From: Cellulomonas sp. Y8
GTDB lineage: Bacteria; Actinomycetota; Actinomycetes; Actinomycetales; Cellulomonadaceae
Assembly (NCBI RefSeq): GCF_008033115.1
Contig: NZ_CP041203.1
Coordinates: forward strand, 1,984,001 to 2,048,000
Length of the DNA stretch: 64,000 bases
Direction: 5' to 3'
A program made the translations under genes and the position numbers. Shown here piece after piece: positions 20,393-28,739 of the stretch. The notes beneath the pieces were generated by a model. The model searched no databases, was not told the DNA's origin, and worked only from the letters and a program-made list of their open reading frames with translations. Each line of letters begins with the position of its first letter. The stretch's first letter is position 1.

Positions 20393-20408
20393 TGGGCCGA
20401 ACGGCCCA
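20393..20408. promoter_or_regulatory. palindrome upstream of nirB
   Basis: TGGGCCGAACGGCCCA is an inverted repeat with seven-base arms around AA, 35 bp before the nirB start. The two-base centre cannot form a hairpin loop, so a dimeric protein site is more likely than a terminator. It does not resemble a GlnR box. Confidence 0.4.
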
Positions 20409-20450
20409 GGTCCCGGTCTTCGCGCAGGTCAGGGGCTCGCGAGGCGGTTC

Positions 20451-21377
20451 TCAGGCCTCCGGCACCAGCGGGAGCCGCCGGACGCTCGCGAACCGCCGCT
20501 CCGCCCCGTCGACCGGGTCGGTGAACCCGATCTCCGCCGCGAGCAGCTGCAGCGGCGTGCCGAAGTCGTCGACCGGGACGTCCTGCACCACCGGGTACAG
20601 CGGGTCCCCGACGATGGGGATGCCGAGCCCGAGCAGGTGCAGCCGGAGCTGGTGCGTCTGCCCGGTGCGCGGGCCGAGCCGGTAGACGCCGAGGCCGTCG
20701 GGGCGCGTCGACTCCAGCTCCACGCGGGTCTCCGCGTTCACCGGCGCGCCCGGCACCACCTCCGCCTGCCAGGTCCCACGCTCCTTGCGGATGTGGTTCC
20801 GCACGTCCACGGGCAGCTCCAGGTCGGCCCGCACCGGCGCCAGCGCCCGGTAGGTCTTGCGCACCTCCCGGCGCTCGAACACCGTCTGGTACGCGCCGCG
20901 CCACCGCTGCTCGGTCGCGAGCATCAGCAGCCCCGACGTCACCCGGTCCAGCCGGTGCAGCGGCGACAGCTCCGGCAGCCCGAGCTCGGCGCGCAGCCGG
21001 ACGACCACGCTCTGCAGCACGTGCCGGCCCCGCGGGATCGAGGACAGGAACGGCGGCTTGTCGACGACCACCAGGCGCTCGTCCCGGTGCACGACGTGGA
21101 TCGCGCCGGGCACCTCGGGCTCGTCGCGGAGGTCGCGGTGGAACCAGACGAACCGGTGCGGCCCGTACGCGTCGTCCGCGCGCACCGGGCGGCCGTCCTC
21201 GTCGACGAACCGGCCGTCCGCGAGCATCGCCGCCACGTCGACCTGCTCGGGGAGCCGGTCGCGGAGCCAGGCGCCCATCGTGGTCCAGTGCACGGGCCGC
21301 GCGCGGTCCCGGTCCGGGGTGCGCAGCCACGCGGCGGCCAGGCCGTGGCGCGGCGGCAGCGGGGAGCGAGGGGGCAC
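20451..21377 (-). CDS. RluA-type pseudouridine synthase
   Basis: A 308-residue RNA pseudouridine synthase. The catalytic motif is HRLDRVTSGLLML, with the nucleophilic aspartate in HRLDR. Other family motifs are VVVDKPPFLSS and GRTGQTHQLRLHLLGLGIPIVGDPLY with the modification TGQTHQ. There is no S4 domain at the N terminus. The first 60 residues instead hold a short helical region with WTTMGAWLRDRL. The start GTG is 6 nt after TACCAT on the minus strand. The substrate RNA cannot be told from sequence. Confidence 0.92.
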   Translation of the reverse strand: MPPRSPLPPRHGLAAAWLRTPDRDRARPVHWTTMGAWLRDRLPEQVDVAAMLADGRFVDEDGRPVRADDAYGPHRFVWFHRDLRDEPEVPGAIHVVHRDERLVVVDKPPFLSSIPRGRHVLQSVVVRLRAELGLPELSPLHRLDRVTSGLLMLATEQRWRGAYQTVFERREVRKTYRALAPVRADLELPVDVRNHIRKERGTWQAEVVPGAPVNAETRVELESTRPDGLGVYRLGPRTGQTHQLRLHLLGLGIPIVGDPLYPVVQDVPVDDFGTPLQLLAAEIGFTDPVDGAERRFASVRRLPLVPEA

Positions 21378-21383
21378 CGGCCG

Positions 21384-21389
21384 ATGGTA
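21384..21389 (-). promoter_or_regulatory. -10 box (TACCAT) of a probable leaderless pseudouridine synthase mRNA
   Basis: TACCAT ends 6 nt before the GTG at 21377, and no Shine-Dalgarno is present. Confidence 0.4.
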
Positions 21390-21410
21390 CGAGCCGCGCC
21401 CCGCGGGCCC

Positions 21411-21971
21411 TCAGTCCAGGCCGTCCAGGAACGTCAGCACCCGCTCCGTCGCGAGCTCCGCGCAGGCCGGGTCGTGGTCCGGGTGCCCGACCTCGGCGAA
21501 CAGGTGGCCGGCGCACGGGTAGACGAAGAGCTCGCCGCCGAACCCGACCAGCTCGTCCTCCGCCTCGGGCTCGCGCCACGGGTCGCCCTCGGCGACGTGC
21601 GCCTGCGCGGGGACCGCGTCGGGCCAGGTCGCGTCCCACCACGACGGGGCCACGGCGCCGTACAGGAAGAACGCGCCGCGCGTGCCGGGCCGGGCGAGCG
21701 CCTGCTCGCCCGCACGGGCGGCGCCGAACGACATCCCGCCGTAGACGACCTCGGCGGGCAGCCCGGCGACGGCCTCGGCGGCGCGGCGGGCGAACACGTC
21801 CTCGCCGACGGACTCCACGAACGCGACGCCCTCGGCCACGTCGGAGTACGTCCGCCCCTCGAACAGGTCGGGCGTGTGCACCGTGTGCCCGCGCTCGCGC
21901 AGGAGGTCCGCGAACGCGCGGACCCCGGCCGTCAGGCCGCCGGAGTGGTGGAAGAGGACGACGTCGGCCAT
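21411..21971 (-). CDS. dienelactone hydrolase family alpha/beta hydrolase
   Basis: A 186-residue compact alpha/beta hydrolase. The nucleophile elbow is GGMSFGAA, so the nucleophile is serine instead of the cysteine of true dienelactone hydrolase. The acid and base are probably the aspartate in AEGDPW and the histidine in CAGHLFAE. Length and the opening VVLFHHSGGLTAGV fit the small DLH-like group of actinobacteria, whose substrates are unknown. The gene has a leaderless-type promoter. A 33-bp gap precedes the pseudouridine synthase, which has its own promoter-like box. Confidence 0.82.
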   Translation of the reverse strand: MADVVLFHHSGGLTAGVRAFADLLRERGHTVHTPDLFEGRTYSDVAEGVAFVESVGEDVFARRAAEAVAGLPAEVVYGGMSFGAARAGEQALARPGTRGAFFLYGAVAPSWWDATWPDAVPAQAHVAEGDPWREPEAEDELVGFGGELFVYPCAGHLFAEVGHPDHDPACAELATERVLTFLDGLD

Positions 21972-21977
21972 GCGGCG

Positions 21978-21983
21978 AGGCTA
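21978..21983 (-). promoter_or_regulatory. -10 box (TAGCCT) of a probable leaderless hydrolase mRNA
   Basis: TAGCCT on the minus strand is followed by 6 nt and then the ATG at 21971, with no ribosome site. Confidence 0.45.
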
Positions 21984-22021
21984 CGCGGGCGCCGGTCCGA
22001 CCGACAGGGGTCCACGGCGCG

Positions 22022-22588
22022 TCACGGAGCGACGCGCCGGGCGCGCCAGCCGCCCGCCCCGCGGTCGGCCACCATCCGGTCGTGCGGGTCGGCCGCCAGG
22101 TCGAGCCGGTCGACGCGGTCGACGACGACCTCGACCCAGGCGAACCGGGCGAACCACGCGGCCTCGTCGTCGTCCTGCCCGACGCGGCCGTCGACGGCCG
22201 AGCCCGGGGCCGTCGTCGTCGCGTACCCGCGGCGCGTGCCCGGGCCCAGGCCCTCCCACCGGCGCCGCCGCTCCGCCGGGTCGGCCACGACGGCCGCCCT
22301 CCCCGCGAGGCGCACCTGCACCTGGGCCTCGTCGTCCCACAGCACGAGCGCGACGCGCGGGTCGGCGCGGAGCTCGCGCACCTTGGCGGACCGCTCGTCG
22401 GTCGCGAACCCGAGCACGCCGCGCGCCCCGTCCCAGGAGCGCAGGATCACCGAGCGGACCTGCGGGGCGCCGTCCCCGGACACGGTGGCCAGGCCGGCGA
22501 GCGTGAACGCCGTGCGCCGGGTGGTCGCGGCGCCGAGGGCGTCCCAGACCGGGTGCAGCACGGGCGGCAGGTCGGCGGCGGGGTCCAC
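22022..22588 (-). CDS. pyridoxamine 5'-phosphate oxidase-like flavin protein
   Basis: A 188-residue split-barrel protein of the PNPOx-like family. It resembles the Alr4036-type group, with VRSVILRSWDGARGVLGFATDERSAK as the flavin-phosphate binding region and a second half rich in RVD repeats near the C terminus. GTG at 22588 is chosen because GGAGGAGCGCC precedes it; longer in-frame starts add an unrelated arginine/cysteine-rich head. Members bind FMN and may reduce or oxidise small molecules; the substrate is unknown. It is divergent from another split-barrel gene at 22738. Confidence 0.82.
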   Translation of the reverse strand: MDPAADLPPVLHPVWDALGAATTRRTAFTLAGLATVSGDGAPQVRSVILRSWDGARGVLGFATDERSAKVRELRADPRVALVLWDDEAQVQVRLAGRAAVVADPAERRRRWEGLGPGTRRGYATTTAPGSAVDGRVGQDDDEAAWFARFAWVEVVVDRVDRLDLAADPHDRMVADRGAGGWRARRVAP

Positions 22589-22737
22589 GGCGCTCCTCCG
22601 GGTCGGGGGGTGCCAGCATCGCGCGTCGCGGGCGCGCGCGCAGGTCACGGCGGTCGCGCCGGTTGCGGCACGCGCGCACCCCCGGTGGGATGGAGGCGGA
22701 CGACGCCGCCGACCGCCGCCGACCCCGAGAGGCCGTG

Positions 22738-23163
22738 ATGAGCACCGACGCCACCCTGACCCCCGAGGACCTCGACCTGCTGCGCCGCCCGCTGCACGGG
22801 TTCCTCACCGTCGCCGCCGGACCCACGCCGCCGCAGCCACGGCCCGTGTGGTTCGAGGTCACCGACGAGGGCACCGTCCAGCTGTTCAGCGAGGCGGACG
22901 CGCTCAAGGTCAGGCGTCTGCGCCGCGACCCACGGGCCTCCCTCGTCGTCGCCGCCCCGGTCGCCGAGCGCGAGCACTGGGTCGCGATCGCCGGCCGGGT
23001 CACGATCGAGGAGGACGGCGCGCACGAGCTGGCCGAGCGGCTGGCGCACCGGTACTGGGACCTGGACGACCCGGCCCGGCAGGAGGACCTGGCGGGCGTG
23101 CTCCGAGACGACCAGGTCCGGCTGGTGCTGCACCCGGACGACGTCCGACGGCTCGTGTACTGA
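22738..23163 (+). CDS. pyridoxamine 5'-phosphate oxidase/F420-dependent split-barrel protein
   Basis: A 141-residue split-barrel protein with GFLTVAAG near the start, PVWFEVTDEGTVQLFSEADALKVRRL and a late RLVLHPDDV strand. The short length and the KVRRLRRDPRASL motif are like the F420- or FMN-binding PPOX-class proteins found in actinobacteria. ATG at 22738 follows GAGAGG. Cofactor identity is not certain from the sequence. It is divergently arranged with the related gene at 22022. Confidence 0.8.
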   Translation: MSTDATLTPEDLDLLRRPLHGFLTVAAGPTPPQPRPVWFEVTDEGTVQLFSEADALKVRRLRRDPRASLVVAAPVAEREHWVAIAGRVTIEEDGAHELAERLAHRYWDLDDPARQEDLAGVLRDDQVRLVLHPDDVRRLVY

Positions 23164-23181
23164 CCGCCGTCGTGCGTCCGC

Positions 23182-23745
23182 TCAGCCGGCCCGGACCGCG
23201 ATGCCCGGGTAGTCGAGGACGAGCCCTGCGTCGTCGTAGGTGAGGACCGCGCGGAACGCGCCGCCCTGCGACGTGTAGTCGAACCGCCCGTCCGGCCGGC
23301 GGCAGTAGGTCTGCTCGAGCCGGACGACCGCCAGGTCTCGCGCCCGGACGTAGACCGCCGGCGCGGCGACGACCTCGCCCACGGGCAGGTCCAGGCGGTG
23401 CACCGGGAGCGTGTTCGTGCAGGCCGACGCCTCCAGGTCGACGTCCGCCAGCCCGTCGAGGTGCGGCGCCGGGGCGTCGTCGACCGTCCAGGTGCCGTCG
23501 CCGTCCGACCGGACCACCGTCGACCGCGGACCGTCGACGGTGTCGGACCACACCCGCGCCTCGCGGGTCCGCCAGCCGTCGTCGAGCGCGATCTCGTACC
23601 GGACCGCATACGTCCGGCCGTCCTCGAGCGCGGACGTGTGCCCGCGCAGCCGCCCCGGCGTCGGGTGGACGACCTCGAAGCCGTCGACCGCGTCGACGAA
23701 CCGCCACGCGGCCCACGTCGGGAGCGCCGCGAACGCCGCCGGCAC
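23182..23745 (-). CDS. putative glycolipid-binding domain protein
   Basis: A 187-residue soluble protein that matches the putative glycolipid-binding family (PF06475, PA1994-like): an N-terminal YEIALDDGWRTREARVW strand pair, a central HLDGLADVDLEASACTNTLPVHRL and a C-terminal FRAVLTYDDAGLVLDYPGIAVR. The ACTNTLP motif is the most recognisable element. The PA1994 structure resembles lipoprotein-localisation folds, which is the origin of the name; function is not established. GTG at 23745 lies 3 bp after the stop of the sugar kinase gene, so the two are co-transcribed. Confidence 0.75.
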   Translation of the reverse strand: MPAAFAALPTWAAWRFVDAVDGFEVVHPTPGRLRGHTSALEDGRTYAVRYEIALDDGWRTREARVWSDTVDGPRSTVVRSDGDGTWTVDDAPAPHLDGLADVDLEASACTNTLPVHRLDLPVGEVVAAPAVYVRARDLAVVRLEQTYCRRPDGRFDYTSQGGAFRAVLTYDDAGLVLDYPGIAVRAG

Positions 23746-23748
23746 GGC

Positions 23749-25230
23749 TCAGCCCCCGACCAGCGCGTCGTACGCCGCCCCGAACCGCGCTGCGCGCTCG
23801 CCGTAGTGGTCGGCGTGCTCCGGGCGCGGCTCGTACGTCGCGCCGGTGGCGCGCGGCGCCCGCTCGACGTCGGGCGCGAGGACGCCCAGCGCGAGCAGCG
23901 CCGTCCCGCGCTGCGTCGCCCGCTTCCGCGTCACGTGGGTGACCGGCCGGCCGAGCACGTCCGCGAGGACCTGCAACCACCCCGGCTGCTCGCCGCTGAC
24001 CCGCCCGGAGGCGGCGACCTCGACCACGTCGGGCGCCGCCGGGTGCAGCTCGTCGGCGACCCGGGCGTACGTGAGCGCGACGCCCTCGACGATCCCGCGG
24101 TACAGGACGTCGGGGGTCGTCGCCGCCGAGACGCCCGTGAACGCGGCGCGGGCCCCGCCGGCCCAGCCCGGCGCGCGCTCGCCCGTGAGGTACGGCAGCA
24201 CGAGCGGCGTCCCGTCCGCGGGCGCGGCGGCGAGCACCGGCGCGAGGTCCTCGCTCAGCCGCAGGGTCGCCTGCGCCCAGCTCACGGCCCGTCCGACGTC
24301 GTTGATCGCCCCGCCGAGCAGCGTCCGTCCCGCCTCGACGCGGTAGTTCCACAGCCCGAACGGCAGCGGGTCCGCCGGCCCGTCGACCAGGACCCGGAGC
24401 GCGCCGGAGGTCGCCGTCGACGCGGTCACCACCGTCGCGTCCGTCGCGCCGGAGCCGACGTTGCTGGCGTAGCCGTCGGTGATCACCGGGAACCAGGCGG
24501 CGCGGGCGAGCGCGGGCCAGCGGGCCGGGGCGGTGGGCGTCGCGGGGTCGGCCGTGTCCCGCGGCGGGGAGAACCGGTCGGGGTCGGTGCCGACCGCGGC
24601 CAGCAGCTCGGCGTCCAGGGCACCCGTGCGCCGGTCGAGCAGGCCGGTCCACGCCACGGTCGACGTCCCCGCCAGCGGCTCGCCCACGAGCCGCGCGTAC
24701 ACGTACTCGCCCAGCGACCACCACGCGGCCGCCGCCGCGGCGACCCGCGGGTCGGCGGTCGCGAGCCAGCGCAGCCGGGGCGCGTGGTAGCTCGTGTGGA
24801 CCCGGGTCCCGGTGCGCTGCTGCACCGCGTGCTCGTCCAGCTCCGCACGCAGCTCCGCGACCGCGGCGGCGCTGCGGGAGTCGGCGTAGGTCAGGCACGG
24901 CGTCAGCGGCCGTCCCGCGGCGTCCACGCCGACGAGCGTCGCGGCGAACGTGTCGAGCGCGACGCCGGCGACCCGGGTGCCGAGCCGGCGGTCCCCCGTC
25001 ACCGCGTCGAGGACCTGCTCGACCTCGGCGGTGACCTGGTCCGGGTCGATGACCGAGGTGCCGTCCGGCGCGACGGTGAACGCGTGCGGCACCTTGTGCT
25101 GCAGGCCGTGCACCGGGCGGCCGGTCGCGTCGTGCACGCCGCCACGGGTCGCGGTGGAGCCGATGTCCATCGCGACCACGAGCGGGTCGAGCGCGTCCTC
25201 GAGGGCGACGTCGTCAGTGGTCCGGGCCAT
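23749..25230 (-). CDS. FGGY-family carbohydrate kinase (gluconokinase-like)
   Basis: A 493-residue sugar kinase. The N-terminal phosphate loop DIGSTATRGGV, the central GGAINDVGRAVSW and ERAPGW motifs and the late GIVEGVALTYARV segment are those of FGGY kinases in the gluconokinase/xylulokinase group. The replacement of the usual DxGTTS by DIGSTATRG is as seen in gluconokinase-like members. ATG at 25230 follows GAGGACACCCC; upstream in-frame codons are discarded. No transporter for its sugar is adjacent. The downstream glycolipid-binding-domain gene follows after 3 bp. Confidence 0.88.
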   Translation of the reverse strand: MARTTDDVALEDALDPLVVAMDIGSTATRGGVHDATGRPVHGLQHKVPHAFTVAPDGTSVIDPDQVTAEVEQVLDAVTGDRRLGTRVAGVALDTFAATLVGVDAAGRPLTPCLTYADSRSAAAVAELRAELDEHAVQQRTGTRVHTSYHAPRLRWLATADPRVAAAAAAWWSLGEYVYARLVGEPLAGTSTVAWTGLLDRRTGALDAELLAAVGTDPDRFSPPRDTADPATPTAPARWPALARAAWFPVITDGYASNVGSGATDATVVTASTATSGALRVLVDGPADPLPFGLWNYRVEAGRTLLGGAINDVGRAVSWAQATLRLSEDLAPVLAAAPADGTPLVLPYLTGERAPGWAGGARAAFTGVSAATTPDVLYRGIVEGVALTYARVADELHPAAPDVVEVAASGRVSGEQPGWLQVLADVLGRPVTHVTRKRATQRGTALLALGVLAPDVERAPRATGATYEPRPEHADHYGERAARFGAAYDALVGG

Positions 25231-25270
25231 CGGGGTGTCCTCGTCGTCGGCGGCGCGGGTCCCCTCGACC

Positions 25271-26338
25271 CTAGCCGCGGGCCGGGCGCGGCTCCTGCCG
25301 AGTGCGGCCGACCCGCAGCGGCACCGCACGCCACCAGGTCGCGCACCGCAGCACCCACTCGACCGGGCCGTACGCGCACCGCCGCAGCCACGCCCGGCTC
25401 AGCAGGGACTGGGCCACGATCAGCGGCACGCACAGCAGCACGACCGGCGTCACCGTCGCCATCGCCCCGAAGTCCACCACCCGGGCCGCGGCCGCCAGGA
25501 CGACCGCCGCCCCGACGTACCCGCTGAGCGCCATCCGTCCCAGCGGCTCGAAGAACCAGGCGATCGCGCGCCGCGCCGGGGTGCGCCAGAGCAGCGCGAG
25601 GCCGGTCGTCCAGAGCACCGCCACCACGAGCCCGGCGAGGCCGCCCGCGGTGGTGAACCGCGGGTCGCCGGGCTGCGTCAGCTGCCACGCCAGCGCGGGC
25701 ACCGTGAGGACCGCCGCGGCGGCGCACACGAGCGCGACTCCGCGGGTGCGGGTCTCGAGCGCCCGCGGCAGCCCGTACGCCGCGGCCCCGGCCCCCGCGA
25801 GCACCAGGCCGGGCGTCGCGGCGAGACCGCCGCCCGCGAGCGCGTAGGCAGCGCCCGTCAGCGCGACCCCGAGACCGAGGACCACCGCGCGCGGGACGAG
25901 GGCCACGGTCGGCAGGACGAGCAGGCCGACCACCCCGTACTCGACGAGGATGTTGCCGGGGTAGCCGACCATGAGCGCCGCGCCGATCAGCGCCACCGCC
26001 GCCATCCGCCGCGCGGGCACCACCCAGGCCCGTGCCGCGCGCTGCCGGGCCCCCGCCAGCACGAACCACAGGCTCATGCCGAACAGCAGCTCGAAGATCG
26101 GCACGAACCGGGTCTGCACCGCGAGGTGCAGCGCCTCGCGGACCGGGTCGGCGACGGCGGCGCCTGCGCGGTGCGTCGTCGCCTCGGTGAGGTCGACCGC
26201 GTTGACCAGCAGGATGCCGAAGAGCGCGAACCCGCGCAGCGAGTCGAGGAACCGCCAGCGGGACGGCCGCGGGTCCGGGGCGGGCAGGGCGGGCGCGGCG
26301 GGCGCGGGGACGGCGCGCGACGGGGACGGGTGCGGCAT
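25271..26338 (-). CDS. DUF418 family membrane protein
   Basis: A 355-residue membrane protein with about 10 segments. The N terminus has RFLDSLRGFALFGILLVN, and the C-terminal DUF418 part has EPLGRMALSGYV and YGPVEWVLRCATW. These match YeiB-like proteins of unknown function. A proline/alanine-rich head of about 25 residues precedes the first membrane segment. It lies 40 bp upstream of the kinase gene on the same strand. Confidence 0.85.
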   Translation of the reverse strand: MPHPSPSRAVPAPAAPALPAPDPRPSRWRFLDSLRGFALFGILLVNAVDLTEATTHRAGAAVADPVREALHLAVQTRFVPIFELLFGMSLWFVLAGARQRAARAWVVPARRMAAVALIGAALMVGYPGNILVEYGVVGLLVLPTVALVPRAVVLGLGVALTGAAYALAGGGLAATPGLVLAGAGAAAYGLPRALETRTRGVALVCAAAAVLTVPALAWQLTQPGDPRFTTAGGLAGLVVAVLWTTGLALLWRTPARRAIAWFFEPLGRMALSGYVGAAVVLAAAARVVDFGAMATVTPVVLLCVPLIVAQSLLSRAWLRRCAYGPVEWVLRCATWWRAVPLRVGRTRQEPRPARG

Positions 26339-26442
26339 GCCCCCAGGTCACCACCACGGGCGGCCGGCGCGGATCAGCCCGCGGGACCGACCCGGGCGGG
26401 CGAGGTCCCACCGCGGCACGACCGGGTGTCGGCCCCCGGTCC

Positions 26443-26448
26443 TACGCT
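26443..26448 (+). promoter_or_regulatory. -10 box (TACGCT) of a probable leaderless mRNA
   Basis: TACGCT is followed by 7 nt and the ATG at 26456, with no ribosome site. It drives the winged-helix gene, divergent from DUF418. Confidence 0.4.
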
Positions 26449-26455
26449 GCGGGGC

Positions 26456-27559
26456 ATGACGATCTCGTCGGCGCAGGCGCTGGCGTGGCGGCTCGGCCGG
26501 CAGCACCTCGGCTCCGGCGCGGCGACCGCCACCGACGTCGTGCGCCGCCTCGGCGCGGTCCCCGCCTGGTCCGGGGACCCCGACCTCGCGGTGCGCCGCC
26601 GGCTCGCCGACCCGGCCCCGGACGCCGTCGCGGCCGCCGTCGCCTCGGGCGACCTGATCCGGACGTTCGCGTTCCGCGGGTCCTCGCACCTGATGGCGGC
26701 CGACTCCGCGGGGGTGCACCTCGCGGTGCGGACGGCGAGCCGGCAGTGGGCGCTGCGCAGCTGGCAGGAGCACTACGACCTGCGGCCTGACGACTGGCCG
26801 GCGCTGCTCGCCGCGGCGCGCACCGCGCTCGCCGACGGGCCGCTCGACCGGGAGGCGTTCGCCGCGGCGGTGACCGCCGTCCCGCGGTTCGCGCACCTCG
26901 GGCCCGCGCTGCTGCACCCGAGCATGACGCTGCTCAAGCCGATCGCCTGGCACGGGGAGCTCTGCTTCGGCCCCGCCGAGGACGGTCGCCCGACGTTCGC
27001 CTCGCCCGCCGCGAGCCCGGCGTGGCGTGGCCTGCCCGACCTCGACGACGCGGGGCACCGCGCCGTCGTCGGCTACCTGGCGGCCTACGGGCCGGCGACC
27101 CGGGCGAACCTGCACTACTGGCTCGCGGACGGGCTGAGCGCCGGCCGTCGCCGGGTCGAGCGCTGGACCGACGAGGTCCTCCGCGACGCGGCCGCCGAGG
27201 TGTCCGTCGACGGCGCGCCCGCGCTGCTGCTGCGGGAGCACGTCGCCGAGGTCGAGGCCACGGAGCCGACCGGCGCGGTGACGCTGCTCGCCGGGCACGA
27301 CCAGTGGGTGCTCGGGCCGGGGACGGCCGCCAACACGCGCGTGGTGCCCGCGACCCGGCGGCCCGGGGTCACGCGCGGCGCGGCCCTCGTGCTGCACGGC
27401 GGGGTGGTCGCGGGGACCTGGGCGGCGCGACCGGGAGCGGTCGAGGTGGCCTGGTTCCCCGAGGCGGGCGCGCCGCCGGCGAGCGCCCTCGAGGCGGAGG
27501 CCGCCCGGCTGGGCGGCCTGCTCGGGCACCCGGGCGAGCTCCGCCTCACCGCGGGCTGA
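26456..27559 (+). CDS. winged-helix DNA-binding protein, AlkZ-like
   Basis: A 367-residue protein of the HTH_42/AlkZ-like family (PF06224). It shows LAWRLGRQHL at the start, the AVPAW motif, FAFRGSSHLMAADS and the C-terminal ARPGAVEVAWFPEAG. AlkZ members are DNA glycosylases that unhook interstrand crosslinks or excise alkylated bases using a QxQ or QxD motif. I do not see an obvious QxQ; the central HDQW is the nearest match. The activity is therefore open. It is monocistronic and starts directly after its -10 box. Confidence 0.8.
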   Translation: MTISSAQALAWRLGRQHLGSGAATATDVVRRLGAVPAWSGDPDLAVRRRLADPAPDAVAAAVASGDLIRTFAFRGSSHLMAADSAGVHLAVRTASRQWALRSWQEHYDLRPDDWPALLAAARTALADGPLDREAFAAAVTAVPRFAHLGPALLHPSMTLLKPIAWHGELCFGPAEDGRPTFASPAASPAWRGLPDLDDAGHRAVVGYLAAYGPATRANLHYWLADGLSAGRRRVERWTDEVLRDAAAEVSVDGAPALLLREHVAEVEATEPTGAVTLLAGHDQWVLGPGTAANTRVVPATRRPGVTRGAALVLHGGVVAGTWAARPGAVEVAWFPEAGAPPASALEAEAARLGGLLGHPGELRLTAG

Positions 27560-27715
27560 GGCACCGCCCGGGGTCCGGCCGCCCGCAGTCCGGCCGCGGG
27601 ACCGCGCCGGTCAGGCCACCGGCCCGCGCGCCCGCCGCCGGCTCACCCGGAGCCGCACCCGCCCGGCCAGCGGCGACCCGAGGACCCCGGCGAGCACCAG
27701 GCCCGCCTCCCGTGC

Positions 27716-28739
27716 TCAGACACCTGCGGGCCCCAGCACATCCGTGCTCGTCGGCACCGGGCGGGTGTCGGGCACGGGGCTGCCCCACACGGGGTCGCCG
27801 TGGTCGTCGAACGGCAGGACCTGGGCCCGGGCGTGCCGGTTCGGGTCCTGCAGCGGGTCGCCGACGATCTCGGTGTAGGTGCGGGCGTGGTAGACCAGCA
27901 CCGGCGTGCCGTCCGGGAGCTCGGTGAACGAGTTGTGGCCCGGTCCGTACTGGCCCGCGGCGGGGTCCGAGACGAACACCGGGGTGGGGCTCTTGGTCCA
28001 GGACGCCGGGTCCAGCAGGTCCGACCCGAGGTCGGCGGTGAGCACGCCCATCGCGTAGTCGATGCCGGTCGCGGCGCCCGAGTACGTGAGGAAGACGCGG
28101 CCGCCGCGGACCAGGACCGAGGGGCCCTCGTTGACCCAGAACCCCCTGACCTCCCAGTCGAACTCCGGGCGGGACAGCTCCACGGCCGGGCCGGCCAGCG
28201 TCCACGGGTTCGCCATCGGCGCGATGTACAGGTTGGAGTGCCCGCGCACGTCGAACGCCTGCTGCGCCCAGACCAGGTACTGCGTCCCGTCGATCACCGC
28301 ACTCGTCGCGTCGAGGGCGAACGACTCCCACCCGGTGTCGACCTGACCCCGCTCGACCCACTGGCCCTCGAACGGGTCGGCCGCGGTGTTCTCCAGCACG
28401 TACACCCGGTGGTTGAACGTCTCCGCGGTCCCCGGGCACGTCCACCGTGCCGTGGTCGTCCGGCGCCGCGGCGTAGTAGACGTACCAGGCACCACCGACC
28501 CGGTGGATCTCCGGCGCCCAGATCAGGTGCGACTGCGGACCGGACGCGTGCCGGGTCCAGATCGTCACCTCCTCGGCCGCCTGCAGGTCCTCCAGCCGCT
28601 CCGCCCGCCGCAGCACGATCCGGTCGTACAGCGGGTGCGACCCCGTGAAGTAGTACTGCCCCTCGTGCCGCAGCACGCACGGGTCCGCCCGCTGCAGCAC
28701 GATCGGGTTCACGCCCACGCCGGCGCCGACGTCCGTCAC
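27716..28739 (-). pseudogene. GH43 glycoside hydrolase, interrupted by a one-base frameshift
   Basis: With one G removed this is a 340-residue five-bladed propeller enzyme for arabinan or xylan side chains. The N-terminal frame carries the catalytic base aspartate (RADPCVLRHEGQYYFTGSH) and WAPEIHRVGGAWYVYYAAAPDD. The second frame carries HRVYVLENTAADPFEG, the general acid in VNEGPSVL and GYG-like PGHNSFTEL. The frames switch at a G4 tract (28430-28433). Length divides by three only after one deletion, and both halves keep full family motifs, so the lesion is recent or a sequencing error. GTG at 28739 overlaps the GH1 stop by GTGA. The family assignment is firm; the substrate is not. Confidence 0.8.

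Noticed and set aside
27611..27715. In-frame extension after the GH43 stop that reads as a plausible hydrophobic/basic tail
   Set aside because: GH43 proteins normally end where the stop occurs, and 34 codons are too few to show coding; a remnant is possible but unsupported.
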